A DNA stretch of 64,000 nt from Piezodorus guildinii (lineage: Eukaryota; Arthropoda; Insecta; Hemiptera; Pentatomidae). A program made the position numbers and the translations under genes. Below the pieces are notes generated by a model. The model was not told where the DNA came from and did not search any database. It was given only the letters and a program-made list of their open reading frames with translations. Below, piece by piece: positions 7,583-18,616 of the stretch; the first letter of the stretch is position 1, and each line of letters begins with the position of its first letter. Location of the stretch: the NCBI GenBank assembly GCA_023052935.1, contig CM041294.1:23274635-23338634 (forward strand), written 5' to 3'.

Positions 7583-10267
7583 TTACAAGAGGTCTCGAGG
7601 CCACTGCCGTTTCAACCTTCTAGGAGGATGGTAAGGATGTGTGGAGCTGGATAAGGATTGAGCTAGGGGATTAGGGTGATGGATAAGGTTCTGATGAAAT
7701 TTAGAGAATTTTAATGGTATAAGGTCTAAAATAAATGGAATATTTAGGTCGCGGTGTAAGGTATGGTTGGATACATAATAAGGAGCATTAAATATTGTTC
7801 GGAGGACTTTTGATTGGAAGGATTGAATGCGTTTGATGTTAGAAAATTTAGCTGTCCCCCACAGTTCAAGTCCGTAGGTCCAGATAGGTTTCAGTACTGT
7901 CTTGTATATTAGCAGTTTGTTCTCGATAGATAATTTAGAATTTCTGTTCAGTAGTCTGTATAATTGTCCAAATCGTCGATTAAGTTCTTGTCGTTTAAGT
8001 CTAGTATGCGGGTTCCAAGTTAGTCTTTTGTCCAGAAGGAAGCCAAGATACCGGACTGTGTCGGAGAAAGGAAGCGGAACGGAGTTAAAGAGAACTGGAG
8101 GGCAGGATTGTCTTCGAAGGGTAAAGGTGACATGTCTGCATTTGGATTGATTTACTTTGATTCTCCAGTTGTTACACCAGTCTTCAATTTGAGAAAGGTG
8201 TGTTTGGAGGCCTGTAGATGCAATTTCGGGATCTGAGTGAGAGGATAGGATAGCTGTGTCATCAGCGTACGTTGCTAGGAAGGTATTAGGGCAAAGAGGA
8301 ATATCAGCCGTGCATATATTGTAGAGGATAGGACCAAGGACACTACCCTGAGGAACACCGGATTCGACTGGATAATAATTGGAATATTCTGCACCACAAC
8401 GAACTCGGAAGGAGCGGTTTGATAGATAGGATCGGAGGACTAGGTATAAGGATAGGGGTAAATGGTTTTTGAGCTTAAAGAGCAATCCCGGGTGCCACAC
8501 CCGGTCAAATGCTTGCGTTATGTCCAGAAATGCACCCGAGCAGTACTCCTTGTTCTCAAGGGCAGAGGAAATATGGTCAACGACTCGGAGCCCTTGCTGA
8601 ACGGTTGAATGTTGGGAACGGAATCCAAACTGATGGGAAGGAATGGTGTGGGATTCTAATAACGGTAATATTCGTTTGAGGAGGATTTTTTCAAAGATTT
8701 TTGAAAGGATTGGGAGTAGGCTGATAGGTCTATATGATGTCGTAGTGTTAGGAGGTTTACCTGGTTTTAGGAAGAGAATTATTGTGGAATGTTTCCATAA
8801 GAGAGGAAAATGAGTAGTGCGTAGAATGGAGTTGTAAATATATGTAAGAAATATAACGGCTTTAGCTGGAAGCTGTCTGAGAATCTGAGGAGTGAGGAGA
8901 TCGTATCCAGGAGATTTACGGAGTGCAAGTTTTCGGAGAAGATATTTGACCTCAGAGGGATTAACTGCTTTAGGAGGTAATGAAAGCGGGATTGGAGACT
9001 GAAGGAACTGTTCCACTACTGAAGTGTGGTTTGGATTGGATTCTGGATGAGGTGTGAAGACTTGGGAAACGTATTTGGCAAGTTCCTCGGCTTTGTCTTC
9101 ATCAGACGCAGCCCAGGAACCATTACTACGACGGAGGGGATGGGAAATATGGTGGGATTTTAGAATTTTCTTGGTGACATTCCACAGGGAATTGTCACAA
9201 GCCGAAAGAGAAGAAAGGAAGGAACTAAAGGATTGGGAACGGAAGGTCGCCAACTCCCTCTTTAGTTGTCTACAATAAAAGTTATAGGAGCGGCGATCTG
9301 TGGGGTGACGGGTGCGTTGCCATAAGGATCTGGATCGGCGTTTGGTGCGGATGAGGTCTATGAGGTGTTGTGGTAAATGATTTTGGTTATGACTTATCTG
9401 GGAGTGCTTGGGAGAGGAGGCAGTCCAAACAGCTTGTTGAATAGCGATGGTGAAGGAGTTTACGGCACCGTCAAGGTCATCTGGAGTTTTGAGTTTCACT
9501 CTGAGGTCAATATCACTGGTCAGGATTTGGCGAAAAAGGTCCCAGTTTACTGGTCCTCTGATAAATGACGGTGGGGTGGGTTTAGGAATAGGAATTAGGG
9601 ATACTTTAAGGAGCAATGGACTATGGTCAGAGGACAGTTCATCAAGGCGAGTCACCGACATGTTTAGGGAGCCTAATCCGCTGTGAATGAAGAAGTCAAG
9701 GATGTCAGGATTACGGTTAGGATCAGTTGGCCAGTAGGTAGGGGAGTCAGGAGGCAGGAGGTTGAAACGTCTAGAGCTGAGTGCAGACTGTAAATTCCGC
9801 CCACGACAATTCGTGGATCTGCAACCCCATTGTTGGTTCTTAGCATTCATGTCTGCACCCAGAATGAAGTGGTTTCCTAAGGCATTGAGGAAGGATTCGA
9901 ATAGAATGTTGGAGATGGAATGTTTAGGAGGGCAGTACGCTGATGCGAGGGTGATCGGAAAAGAAAAAGTCTTGATTACTATGGCGGTGCATTGTAGGAA
10001 ATCATAGGAGGGAACTGGGAGTATATGGTGGGAGAGGGACTGGTGCACAATGACAGCAGTACCGGCATGGGCTTTTCCGTCTGGGTGGTCTGTACGGTAT
10101 GTTACGTATTGCGGTATTTTAAAGAACTGTTTAGTGGTTAGTCTAGTTTCAGTAATAAGTGCTACATCAACGTTTTTGTCTTGCAATAAAGCTGTAAGTT
10201 CGTCAGTGTGATTTCTAACACCATTCGCATTCCAAAGGAGAATGGACAAGGAGTTAGGTGTAGTCAT
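7583..10267 (-). CDS. Jockey-B ORF2: endonuclease and reverse transcriptase
   Basis: The frame is intact at 894 codons. The N-terminal ~225 residues form an APE-type endonuclease: WNANG near residue 12, ITETRL near 38, AYCPP near 110, GADMNAK near 137 and SDHSP near 213, supplying the metal-binding and catalytic residues that nick the target. The reverse transcriptase follows, with RPISLLPIL, HQFGFRSQHST, FLDITQAFDRVW (Asp about 582), GVPQGSVLGP and YADDT (about 667-671), and a C-terminal tail ending KRQWPRDLL. Its ATG directly follows the ORF1 TAA stop. All catalytic motifs are present, so the protein could be active, although ORF1 of this copy is broken. Confidence 0.92.
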   Translation of the reverse strand: MTTPNSLSILLWNANGVRNHTDELTALLQDKNVDVALITETRLTTKQFFKIPQYVTYRTDHPDGKAHAGTAVIVHQSLSHHILPVPSYDFLQCTAIVIKTFSFPITLASAYCPPKHSISNILFESFLNALGNHFILGADMNAKNQQWGCRSTNCRGRNLQSALSSRRFNLLPPDSPTYWPTDPNRNPDILDFFIHSGLGSLNMSVTRLDELSSDHSPLLLKVSLIPIPKPTPPSFIRGPVNWDLFRQILTSDIDLRVKLKTPDDLDGAVNSFTIAIQQAVWTASSPKHSQISHNQNHLPQHLIDLIRTKRRSRSLWQRTRHPTDRRSYNFYCRQLKRELATFRSQSFSSFLSSLSACDNSLWNVTKKILKSHHISHPLRRSNGSWAASDEDKAEELAKYVSQVFTPHPESNPNHTSVVEQFLQSPIPLSLPPKAVNPSEVKYLLRKLALRKSPGYDLLTPQILRQLPAKAVIFLTYIYNSILRTTHFPLLWKHSTIILFLKPGKPPNTTTSYRPISLLPILSKIFEKILLKRILPLLESHTIPSHQFGFRSQHSTVQQGLRVVDHISSALENKEYCSGAFLDITQAFDRVWHPGLLFKLKNHLPLSLYLVLRSYLSNRSFRVRCGAEYSNYYPVESGVPQGSVLGPILYNICTADIPLCPNTFLATYADDTAILSSHSDPEIASTGLQTHLSQIEDWCNNWRIKVNQSKCRHVTFTLRRQSCPPVLFNSVPLPFSDTVRYLGFLLDKRLTWNPHTRLKRQELNRRFGQLYRLLNRNSKLSIENKLLIYKTVLKPIWTYGLELWGTAKFSNIKRIQSFQSKVLRTIFNAPYYVSNHTLHRDLNIPFILDLIPLKFSKFHQNLIHHPNPLAQSLSSSTHPYHPPRRLKRQWPRDLL

Positions 10268-11593
10268 TTAAGGATTTTTTAAGGAAGGGATTAAATTTGA
10301 TACGAGATTAGTAAGTAGTGATATTAGCGGCATAACAAGAGATTTGATTTCAGTGATGAAGGATGTCATCAAACTTGTAAGGTCTGTGACATTGGATGGA
10401 GGAGGAATATGAGAAATTTGATGCGGATGAGGTTTTTGAGGGTTGGGTAAATTTTGAGGAATAGGTGGTTGTGGAAGGGGTTCAGGATTTTGAAGTATGC
10501 GTTGTTCCGGCAGGGCCTCTTTGTTCTGGTTCCCAGCTCCAAGTAGATGGGCAAATGTTACATTGGAATCAATTGTTTTTGAAGGTTGTCTTCTGCTCTG
10601 ATCGGTTCAGCTTTTTCATCCAGATTCTGAGGTTTTTGGTATCTGCTTTTGAGGTTCTTGTAGATTTGACATCCCTTGTAGTTAGCCGGGTGGTCCTCTA
10701 GGCACAGAGCACATACAGCGGGTGTTGATCTTAATCGTGTACATTCTTCTGATTTATGTTGCTCACCGCATTTCACACAGCGTGGTGTGTGGTGGCAGTA
10801 AGTTCTCGTATGACCATATGCCTGACAATTATGGCACTGAACTATTTCTTTCTTAGTGTAAGGTTTCTCAACTCTTACACTAGTATAGTACAACCTATTG
10901 AGGTCGTAAATTTTTTCAACTCCTGCTGATGGTTCCAAGTCCACGAAGAATAGAAGCAGTGGAATTTTATCTTTTAGGACATTGGTCACTTGCCGCACTT
11001 TATAGCCTATCTCCGTCAGTTCTTCTTTGATAGCTGTAACTGGTGTCGAAGGGTGTAGGTTTCTAATTACAACCCTTAAAGCTCTCTCCTGGCGCAACTG
11101 ATAGGTATGAAAATCAGCTTTGGTCTCAGTCAGATATTTCACTATTTTTCTGTAGCTTTCGGCGGTAGTCGGGGATATTTAGTTCTACTTATACAAGAAT
11201 AACTATTAGGATCAGTTACTTTGTTTAAATGCGCACACATCAGTTGAAAATTTTTAATATTTTTAACAAATATTGGTGGAGGTAGTGGTTCCCTGGGTAT
11301 AGGAGAAGATTCCATGGTTTCTTTTTCATTTTGGAGGATCTGAAATGGATTCGGTGTAAAAAACGGCGATTCATTAGTTAATCCTTGTGATGATGTGCTA
11401 GGCTGTGGTTCAGATCCTAAAGAGGTAGGTGAAGCGGTCGCTGGTGGAATCATTTTTTTATTATTTTCACGGCGAGGTCTCTGTTTTGTAGGAGACGAGT
11501 TTGAACCTGCAGATCTAGATCTTTTACTTGTAGCTTTTCAACATAACATAGCTTATCCATCATAACTTGATGGAAATATCTCATGGATTAAAA
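10268..11593 (-). pseudogene. Jockey-B ORF1, frameshifted RNA-binding protein
   Basis: It corresponds to the 438-codon ORF1 at 58.1-59.4 kb but is broken at least three times: an altered N-terminus near 11530, a ~10 bp deletion near 11180-11200, and a frameshift near 10600. The longest open pieces are 11142-11453 and 10558-11142. The second holds the PRE_C2HC-like region and zinc knuckles (CHNCQAYGHTRTYC and CVKCGEQHKSEEC). In the family this protein coats the retrotransposon RNA. The copy is unlikely to make a functional product. Confidence 0.85.
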
Positions 11594-11944
11594 AAAAAAA
11601 AAATAAAAAAAAAAAAAAAAAAAAAAATAAATAAATAAATAAATAATGAGATGAGAATGGGAAGGAAAGATAATAAAAGAAAGATAAGCTAAAGAAAAGC
11701 AAGCCCGAGCTTGCCGAGCTAGCGGCAATCAGCTGACCAGTGACCCTCCTTTCACTTTTCGCGATTCTACAAAGTAAATTATAACTTTGCTTACCGATAT
11801 TTCTCCAATATTCACTGCTGTGGTTTTCTTGAAGTCTAGTGATGTTTTCCAGACTGAACTCAAGCGAATTTCTACTGAAAAGAGCAAAAATCTGAGAGAC
11901 GAAGTAACGTTTGACTGTTATCATCGAGCGCATCAGCTGTTCTC
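11594..11944 (-). promoter_or_regulatory. Jockey-B 5' UTR with conserved hairpin block
   Basis: About 350 bp upstream of ORF1, including A-rich slippage tracts at 11588-11645 (plus strand). The block at 11697-11745 holds GCAAGCCCGAGCTTGC, a perfect 6 bp hairpin, then a second small GC stem and ATCAGCTGA. The same block is kept at 23757-23806 and 59486-59535 in the other full-length copies. Non-LTR elements of this clade carry an internal promoter near the 5' end; no specific promoter element is demonstrated here. Confidence 0.5.
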
Positions 11945-11955
11945 AAAATATAATT

Positions 11956-11977
11956 AAAAAAAACAAAAAAAAAAAAA
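11956..11977 (+). repeat. Displaced poly(A) tail of jockey-A
   Basis: An A-run with one C, directly after the duplicated AAAATATAATT and directly before the second ACATATCGGGC. It is the 3' tail of jockey-A, separated from it by the jockey-B insertion. Confidence 0.85.
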
Positions 11978-12207
11978 ACATATCGGGCGCATAGTTGTCT
12001 TTAATATGATATTTCAGTTTCATATGACTTTTCGTTAACGCGCGGGGGTTACCACATACACAAACACACAGACCTTTTTGTGGACTTCGTTATTTGGACT
12101 CAGAGGACCCTAAAACGTGTATTTCCGTTGAAAACTGGAATTCGAAAATCTTTACGTTCGCAATACTTTTCCTGAATATATATTTCATATATAGGTAAGT
12201 GAAAGTA
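11978..12207 (+). mobile_element. Repeat R, copy 2, 3' part
   Basis: Continues R after the nested jockeys: ACATATCGGGCGCATAG, the GGGGGTTACCACA stretch, the ACGTGTATTTCCG block and the terminal GTAAGTGAAAGTA. Confidence 0.85.
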
Positions 12208-12613
12208 AAATGGTATGTGTTACAATCCGTAAACTTGAATCTATTGATTAAATTAAAACTCTTTACTCTGCAAAATATCGAAACAATTTCTTTTTTTTTA
12301 TAATTAACCAAATCCAAAGACATGGAAGAACTCGTCGGTCAGAAGTTCTAAATATTATAAAAGCAGGAAAGGTGAACGTATATCTTGTTCCCTATTTTAT
12401 TAATAACCACTTTTATTCAGTAATATTTCTCTGCCGAACTCAATAAAGAAAATGGATATATTGCTAAGGGGTTTATCCCCACCGTAAATAATAATTTCTT
12501 ATTTATTCTATGACAAGTACTTTCAGAGTAAATGGATTTTAGATCATGAATTTATATGAGGAGTCAAATTCTAATAATGGTCTCCTTCGTAATGAAATCT
12601 CATACAATCATCT
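12208..12613. other. AT-rich spacer
   Basis: No recognisable gene or repeat. Confidence 0.5.
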
Positions 12614-12624
12614 CTACGAGATTT

Positions 12625-13359
12625 TTTTTTATTTACTTTTTTATTGATATCTACAACTGTATTTAAAAAAAAAAAATACATCAAGTAAATGTGATGGTTA
12701 TATAGAAAATGGTCATGAAATACATGTAGAGCAACTACCCAGTGGCAGCACTCTAAAAATATTTTAAATTAGAAGGTCTCGTGGCCATCTTATTTTCAGA
12801 CGCTTCACGAGGATTATCAGGGATCGATGAGGAAGCAAGGATTGAAACTAATGGACAATAGTGGGAATGGAATTTGTCATGGAAGGAACGGTACCTGGTT
12901 TGGGCTAAGTCAGTGACATATGGAATATTAAGGTCTTTGTGGATGAGTTTATTTGAGACGAAATAAGGAGCATTGAGGATTTTGGATTGTAAGGATTGAA
13001 TACGAGATGAGTTCGATGGTTTAGTAGAGCCCCATAGCTCTACTCCGTAAGTCCATATCGGTCTGATGATGGTCTTATAAATAAGTCTTTTATAATTAAG
13101 AGGAAAGTTGGAGCGTTCGTCCAGTAAGTGTTGAAAACATCAGGAAGTTTCTTGTCGTTTCAGTCTTGTATGGGGATCCCAAGCTAAACGTTTATCAAGT
13201 TGGAGCCCTAGGTATCGAATCTGTTCAACAGGGGCTAGAGGAGTGTCATTAAAGGATACCGTAGGACAGGAAGTATTTGGTTTACGACGAAGGGTAAAGA
13301 TTATCTGGTGGGATTTGTTAGAATTAATTTTAATCCTCCATTTCTGGCACCATACCTAC
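12625..13359 (-). mobile_element. Truncated jockey-A-type fragment
   Basis: Flanked by an 11 bp TSD, CTACGAGATTT, at 12614-12624 and 13360-13370. Reading on the minus strand from 13359 down to about 12770 gives the C-terminal part of jockey ORF2, including SKPSNSSRIQSLQSKIL-like and NAPYFVSNKLIHKD-like stretches, with an in-frame interruption near 13141. The 3' UTR and T-tract occupy 12625-12770. It is a dead-on-arrival insertion. Confidence 0.8.
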
Positions 13360-13489
13360 CTACGAGATTTAAACCATGAATTCACATAATCGTAAATAAT
13401 CATGTGTGTTTGTGGTAAGTCTAACGCGAAAACGATAAGTTGTATATAACTGAAATTTCTTCAAATTTAATCATTTTGTAAAATATTTT

Positions 13490-13491
13490 AC

Positions 13492-13522
<31 letters not shown>

Positions 13523-13532
13523 AGAGAGAGAG
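13490..13532. repeat. Poly(A) followed by (GA)n
   Basis: About 27 A's followed by GAGAGAGAGAGAG. Simple sequence. Confidence 0.9.
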
Positions 13533-13547
13533 TCAATTAAATATTAC

Positions 13548-13910
13548 TTTCACTTCAACATCTATGTATGAAATATATAGTCTGGGAAAGTATTGTGATC
13601 GTGAAAATTAACACATTTTAGGACGACTTGAGTAAAAATCAACAAGTCTCGCAAAAAGTTCTTTTTGTCTAGTTAAAAAATGATAACTGGTTCAAAACAG
13701 GACTTTTATATTAAAGAAAAACATATGCCTGGGATGTTACAGCAACGTTTTCATAAGAATCGACTAACCATCAGAGCCAATTTATACTGGGAATTTTACA
13801 CCTTCTGATTTTCGCAAAAACAGCTCTGAAGATTTTCAAATTAAACTCACTTTGTTGATTTAATCTTAGATGGGTTTTGATTTCCTAAATGTTTTATTCT
13901 GATTATTTTT
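13548..13910 (-). mobile_element. Repeat R, copy 3, diverged fragment
   Basis: Begins with ACTTTCACTT and keeps the TATTG(T/C)GATCGTGAAAAT block and the AAGTCTCGCAAAAAG stretch in family order, but is eroded and lacks the R 5' half. Confidence 0.6.
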
Positions 13911-14035
13911 TTTTTTCGTAGGCGTAAACCACTTGGGTCATTTTCGCCTTAAATCATTATGATAACCGGATTAAATAATATAGTCTATTGTACAAGTCTG
14001 TCTGTCGTAGGAAGTCAGAATATATAAGGAATATA

Positions 14036-14960
14036 TTGGGTTGTTTCACATGAAATGTCCGTTTTTATAGTTTCTGAAATACATTAAGGATTTTGCAGGT
14101 CTCTGTTGTTTTCATCCGAATGTTTGCATATTTAAAGTAAACAGTTACTAATCCACTACCTTTGTATTATAAACATTAGTTTCTCAATCAATTACCCACC
14201 TTTTTAGTATACCTCCAAATATGAACTTGGAAACACGCGATTTTAGAGTAATATTTTTGTACCAGTTTAAACTCGGCCATTCAGCAGCTGAGGCCGCTAG
14301 AAATATTTGCAAGGCGTTTGGGGAAGGGAGTGTTAATGAACGGACCATTCGCCGTTTGTTTGCTAAGTTTTCAGCTGGGGATACCGACTTGGAAAACTCG
14401 CCCCGAGGAAGACCTCCGTTCGTAATAGACAACCATACCCTCAAACATACAGTAGAAGGAAACCCCTACCAAACAGTTGAAGGACTCTCAGCACAACTAA
14501 ATGCAAATGCATCTACAGTTTCCAGGCATTTAAAGTGTATTGGGAAAGTAAAAAAGATCGATACATAGGTACCTCATGATCTCACTGAGCGGCTGTAAGA
14601 CCCCATGTTTCAAAACATACCGTGCAAAAATTGAAAGAACTGGGCTACGAAGTTCTTCCGCACCCACCATATTCTCCCGACTTGTCTCCAACAGATTACC
14701 ACCTGTTCAGGAATTTAGACAACTTCGTCAAAGAAAAACTTTTTGAAAATGATGATCAAGTGAAAAGTGCGTTTTCAGGTTTTGTTTCTTTTTAAAGCTC
14801 AGAGTTTTTCAGTTCGGGGATGAAAAAGTTGGTGTCACGTTGGAAAAAATGTGTAGAAAAAGAAGGTAAATACTTCGAATAAAATTATATTGTTTTCATA
14901 TCGTATTTTTAATAAAAAATTTTCACCTTGAAAACGGACCTTTCATGTGACACAACCCAA
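14036..14960 (+). mobile_element. Internally deleted mariner, copy 1
   Basis: The ends are inverted repeats, TTGGGTTGTTTCACATGAAA at 14036 and its reverse complement ending CAACCCAA at 14960, each next to a TA dinucleotide. The 925 bp length is below the roughly 1.3 kb of intact mariners. The transposase keeps its N-terminus and C-terminus but lacks most of the catalytic core. Three relatives are at 16.65, 17.71 and 27.33 kb. Confidence 0.88.
14221..14882 (+). pseudogene. Mariner transposase with core deletion
   Basis: The ATG at 14221 opens a 115-codon frame with the paired helix-turn-helix DNA-binding region: GHSAAEAARNICKAFGEG, NERTIRRLFAKF and RGRPPF, then STVSRHLKCIGKV. After its stop (about 14566) the coding sense resumes with SKHTVQ-like, HPPYSPDLSPTDYHLFR (third catalytic Asp of the DD34D triad in SPD) and the C-terminal KKLVSRWKKCVEKEGKYFE before a stop at 14880-14882. 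The first two catalytic aspartates are deleted. It could at most bind the terminal repeats. Confidence 0.85.
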
Positions 14961-14962
14961 TA

Positions 14963-15940
14963 TATAATATATAAGGAACCGTCAGAATACATATGATATT
15001 GTTGGACTTGATGGCATTAAGCCCATTATTTAAACTGACTTGGAGGAGTCTCAGTGTATGTCTCAAATGCCCATAGCCGTCGAACGAAACGTTCTCCCAC
15101 TTTGTGAATATTTCAGTGAATCATTGAACTCTCCAATATTTTACAGAAAGATACTAAAACCGAACTAATCCTGATATTCTTCTTAATACAACCATTAGCT
15201 TGGTTACTCATCAAGAACACGAGCACCCGTTTCTAATTTTCCTCATTGTTCATCCTATTTTATCGTTCTAAAAAGATGCAAGAACACGGAAATGCCGAAA
15301 CCAGGTAGTTATAAAATCCGAGAAGCGCTGAGTAACTTATATACTATCCTTTTATGATACAAGTGCAATCGAATATGAGTAACAGGATATTTTTACTTAA
15401 GTACCGGCGCTATTGTCAAGCACCCTAGGTGATTGAACAGGTATAAACCTGCAGACCAGTTACATTCACAACATACAGTGAGTGTAAAAAGTATTCGGAA
15501 TTCACTACCATTCCGTAATTTACTTGCTTTTAACTTATTTTTTATATTTTTAATGGGTTATTACCCACTATATAATGCTAGAAGAAAGGTATACAATAGC
15601 TAAAACCAAAAATTACGACAACAATCATTTTATTTTTAACGTTTTGAACGTTCATTAACGAAAAAATTAAAAATGGTGTATGTCAATGGTGTCAAAAGTA
15701 TTCGGAAATATGAGTTTTTCTAATTATATTAATGCATTGATCATAAATAAATATTCAGTTGGTAGTTCTGTTTGTATAATTATACATTTTAGCCTGCTAG
15801 GGATTGATCTTACTAATTAACCATGTCAAAAGATAGTATTCTGTTGTATCTCTTAATGGTCTTTATTAGCTCTTATAATTCAACGATGTAATAATCTACG
15901 GTATTATCTTGTTATAAAAGGAGAAAATATATATTTGTGA
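14963..15940. other. Unassigned; possible Tc1-type end near 15474
   Basis: No gene is seen. ACAGTGAGTG followed by AAAAGTATTCGGAA at about 15474-15500, and a second AAAAGTATTCGGAA at about 15696, look like the terminal motif of a Tc1-type transposon. Both are in the same orientation and no transposase sequence lies between, so this is only a hint. Confidence 0.25.
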
Positions 15941-16255
15941 GGAGCGGCGTGGTCCAGTGGATAGAGCACTAGTCTATTGTTCTGTAAGTCCTGGGTTCGA
16001 ATCCAGGCTGTGGCAGAATATTCTGTTATTTCAGCCGAGGGAGTGGAGAGAGTGGGAGGTACCCTGGGGTATGGATACCCTCCTGAGCCATACCTAGCCT
16101 CTTTAAAGTGTTTACCCAAAATATCGAGAAAAACCTGGCGGCTGAGTGTGGTCTCGACCCAATCACCTCCTTGTACGGCCGTTGGCATAGACTTAGTACA
16201 AATCTCTACATATAAAGAGCCTAAGGATCTTTAAGGGTTGTGGAGGTAAACGTTT
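15941..16255 (+). mobile_element. tRNA-derived SINE (family 1), copy 1
   Basis: The head has RNA polymerase III box A TGGTCCAGTGG (15950-15960) and a perfect box B GGTTCGAATCC about 33 nt downstream, in a tRNA-like setting. A ~240 bp body shared with five other copies follows, ending GGTTGTGGAGGTAAACG and a T/G-rich tail. A short frame across it (15977-16234) is not a gene. Confidence 0.8.
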
Positions 16256-16650
16256 TTTGTTTTTGTTTGTATTATTAGTGTAAATAAAACACTATGTAAG
16301 AATTTTATAAGTTGCAAATTGAGAAATTGTTTTACAGATGAAAAGAGATTAGTTTAAATTAAATTGTTTAAATAAATAAGATTAATAATATACAGTGGAG
16401 TAGTTAAAGAATTTTGTAAAGATAATGTATTAAAAAAATAAGTCATAGTAAACAAAAATATAATATAAGTAATAAATAGTAAAATATTTAAAACTTTTCA
16501 AATTAGTTCCTACAGAAATATCAAAAAGAAAATATGTTAAATACAACAATTACATAAGTTTATGGTATGGGTCTTTTGTCTCCCTTTGGTAATATCGTAC
16601 ATAAGACTCTTTTGCACTTATAATAGTTTCATTAACGTTTCTTTAAAAAA
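16256..16650. other. AT-rich spacer
   Basis: Nothing recognised between the SINE and the truncated mariner. Confidence 0.5.
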
Positions 16651-17122
16651 ACGGTAGATGCCCTTGCATTTAGTTGTGCTGAGAGCCCTTTAACTGTTTG
16701 GTAGGGGTTCCCTTCTACTGTATGTTTGAGGACATCGTTGTCTATTACTGACGGAGGTCTTCCTCGGGGCAAGATTTCCAAGTCGGTATCTCCAGCTGAA
16801 AATTTAGCAAATGGTCCGTTCATTAACACTCCCTTCCCCAAACGCCTTGCAAATATTTCTACCGGCCTCAGCTGCTGAATGGCCGAGTTTAAACTCGTAC
16901 AAAAACATTACTCGAAAATCGCGTGTTTCCATGTTCATATTTGAAGGTATACTAAAAAGTGGGTAATTGATTGGGAAGCTAATGTTTATTATACAAAGAT
17001 AGAGGATTAGTAACTGTTTACTTTAAATATGTAAACATTCGGAAGAAAACAACAGAGACCTGCAAAATCCTTTATGTATTTCAGAAACTATAAAACTGGA
17101 TATTTCATGTGAAACAACCCAA
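16651..17122 (-). mobile_element. Truncated mariner, copy 2
   Basis: Minus orientation. The 5' terminal repeat (reverse of TTGGGTTGTTTCACATGAAA) ends at 17122 next to TA. The N-terminal transposase sequence follows down to about 16651 and stops; the other terminal repeat is missing. Readable pieces include SAGDTDLEILPRGRPPS and LSAQLNARASTV. A frameshift separates the start region from the 16632-16841 frame. Confidence 0.8.
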
Positions 17123-17124
17123 TA

Positions 17125-17707
17125 TATCATTCTAAACAGCATTTAACAATGTTGAAAGAAAATCAAACATTTCTAGCGTGAGTTTATAATACTATTATAG
17201 CTAAAATACTTGTCTCATTTTCTGTGTAATCAAAAAACTTGTAAAACTACAAAACAAAATTCATCCTGCAAAGGGGCACTTCAAAGTCATGTGCAGGGGG
17301 AAGGTACAAGGGCCAATAGGCTGGATTAGGAAATCATGAAAACAAAGGAACGTGCGTTTGCTCAGAAACACTGGACTCACAATTTTGTATTATATGCTAC
17401 AAGGCCATAATAGGAGTAAAGTAGGGCATAAGGCAGACACGCCTATTGGAAAATATCGATCAATAAAAATAGAAAAAAAAAAGGCTTGATTAGTGACATC
17501 TCGGGACAGATAATAGCTGAGTGGGGTTTAGCCTGCTCCGAAGTTAATAATGTAATTCCGCCCTGCCATCTATCTTCTCGATAATACCACGGCATAATCT
17601 CATCGGATCCAAGCTCCCTCAATATCAGCTGCGCCAATCCTTTCTTCTAGTTGTTTAGGAATTATCTAGTAAACCCGGAAAATTAGTAGATATGTTGATA
17701 AATATAC
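17125..17707. other. Unassigned spacer, GC-richer at 17270-17640
   Basis: No repeat family of the window matches. The middle part has more balanced base composition and may be unique host sequence. No splice-bounded frame is evident. Confidence 0.35.
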
Positions 17708-17709
17708 TA

Positions 17710-18614
17710 TTGGGTTGTTTCACATGAAATGTTCGTTTTTATAGTTTCTGAAATACATAAAGGATTTTGCAAGTCTCCGTTGTTTTCTTTCGAATGTTTA
17801 CATACTTAAAATAAACAGTTAATAATCCTCTACCTTTGTATTATAAACATTAGCTTCCCAATTAATTACCCATTTTTTAATATACCTCTAAATATGAACA
17901 TGGAAACACGCGATTTTCGAGTAATATTTTGGAACGAGTTTAAACTCGGCCATTCAGCAGCTGAGGGCTGCTAGTAATATTTGCAAGGCGTTTGGGGAAG
18001 TGAGAGTGTTAATGAACGGACCATTCGCCGTTGGTTTGCTAAGTTTTCAGGTGGGGATACCGACTTGAAAAACTTGCCCTGAGGAAGACCTGCGTCCGTA
18101 ATAGACAATGATGTCCTAAAACATACAGTAAAAGGAAACCCCTATTAAACAGTTAAAGGACTCTCAGCACAACTAAATGCAAGTGCATCTACCGTTTCTA
18201 GACATTTAAAGTGTATTAGGAAAGTAAAAAAGCTCGATACATGGGTACCGATGTTGATGTTTCAAAACATACCGTGCAAAATTTGAAAGAACTGGGCTAC
18301 GAAGTTCTTTCGCACCCACCATATTCTCCCAACTTGTCTCCAACGGATTTCCACATGTTCAGGAATTTAGACAACTTCGTCAAAGGAAAACTTTTCGAAA
18401 ATGATGATCAAGTGAAAAGTGCGTTTTCAGATTTTGTTTCACTTTAAAGCTCAGAGTTTTTCAGTTCGGGGATAAAAAAAGTTGGTGTCACGTTGGGAAA
18501 AAATGTGTAGAAAAAGAAGATAAATACTTCGAATAAAATTATTATGTTTTCATATCGTATTCTTAATAAAAATCCTTTACCTTGAAAACGGACATTTCAT
18601 GTGACACAACCCAA
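17710..18614 (+). mobile_element. Internally deleted mariner, copy 3
   Basis: 905 bp between TA dinucleotides, with inverted ends TTGGGTTGTTTCACATGAAA and its complement ending ACACAACCCAA. The transposase is more decayed than copy 1, with frameshifts near 17965 and 18000 and stops near 18080 and 18148. Its core deletion begins at a slightly different point (after the codons for DTWVP). The C-terminal frame 18241-18447 reads VSKHTVQNLKELGYEVLSHP and the SP(N)LSPTDFHMF region, with the catalytic Asp changed to Asn. Confidence 0.85.
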
Positions 18615-18616
18615 TA

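Larger units (their letters stand above)
7311..11944 (-). mobile_element. Jockey-B, full-length non-LTR retrotransposon
   Basis: About 4.6 kb on the minus strand with poly(T) at 7311-7324 (its poly(A) tail), a 3' UTR, ORF2, ORF1 and a structured 5' UTR. The 11 bp TSD AAAATATAATT is at 7300-7310 and 11945-11955, inside the 3' end of jockey-A. It resembles the elements at 19.5 and 55.1 kb over its whole length but is a diverged subfamily with a different 3' end. Truncated 3' pieces of this subfamily lie at 29.0 and 41.6 kb. Confidence 0.9.

Noticed and set aside
7902..10007. Several plus-strand frames of 60-85 codons
   Set aside because: Antisense shadows of the intact jockey-B ORF2.
15950..16015. 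Possible functional tRNA gene
   Set aside because: Boxes A and B are good, but the sequence continues into a body shared with five other copies and the acceptor stem does not pair; it is a SINE head.
16632..16841. Independent small gene on the minus strand
   Set aside because: It is the N-terminal transposase remnant of mariner copy 2 after a frameshift.
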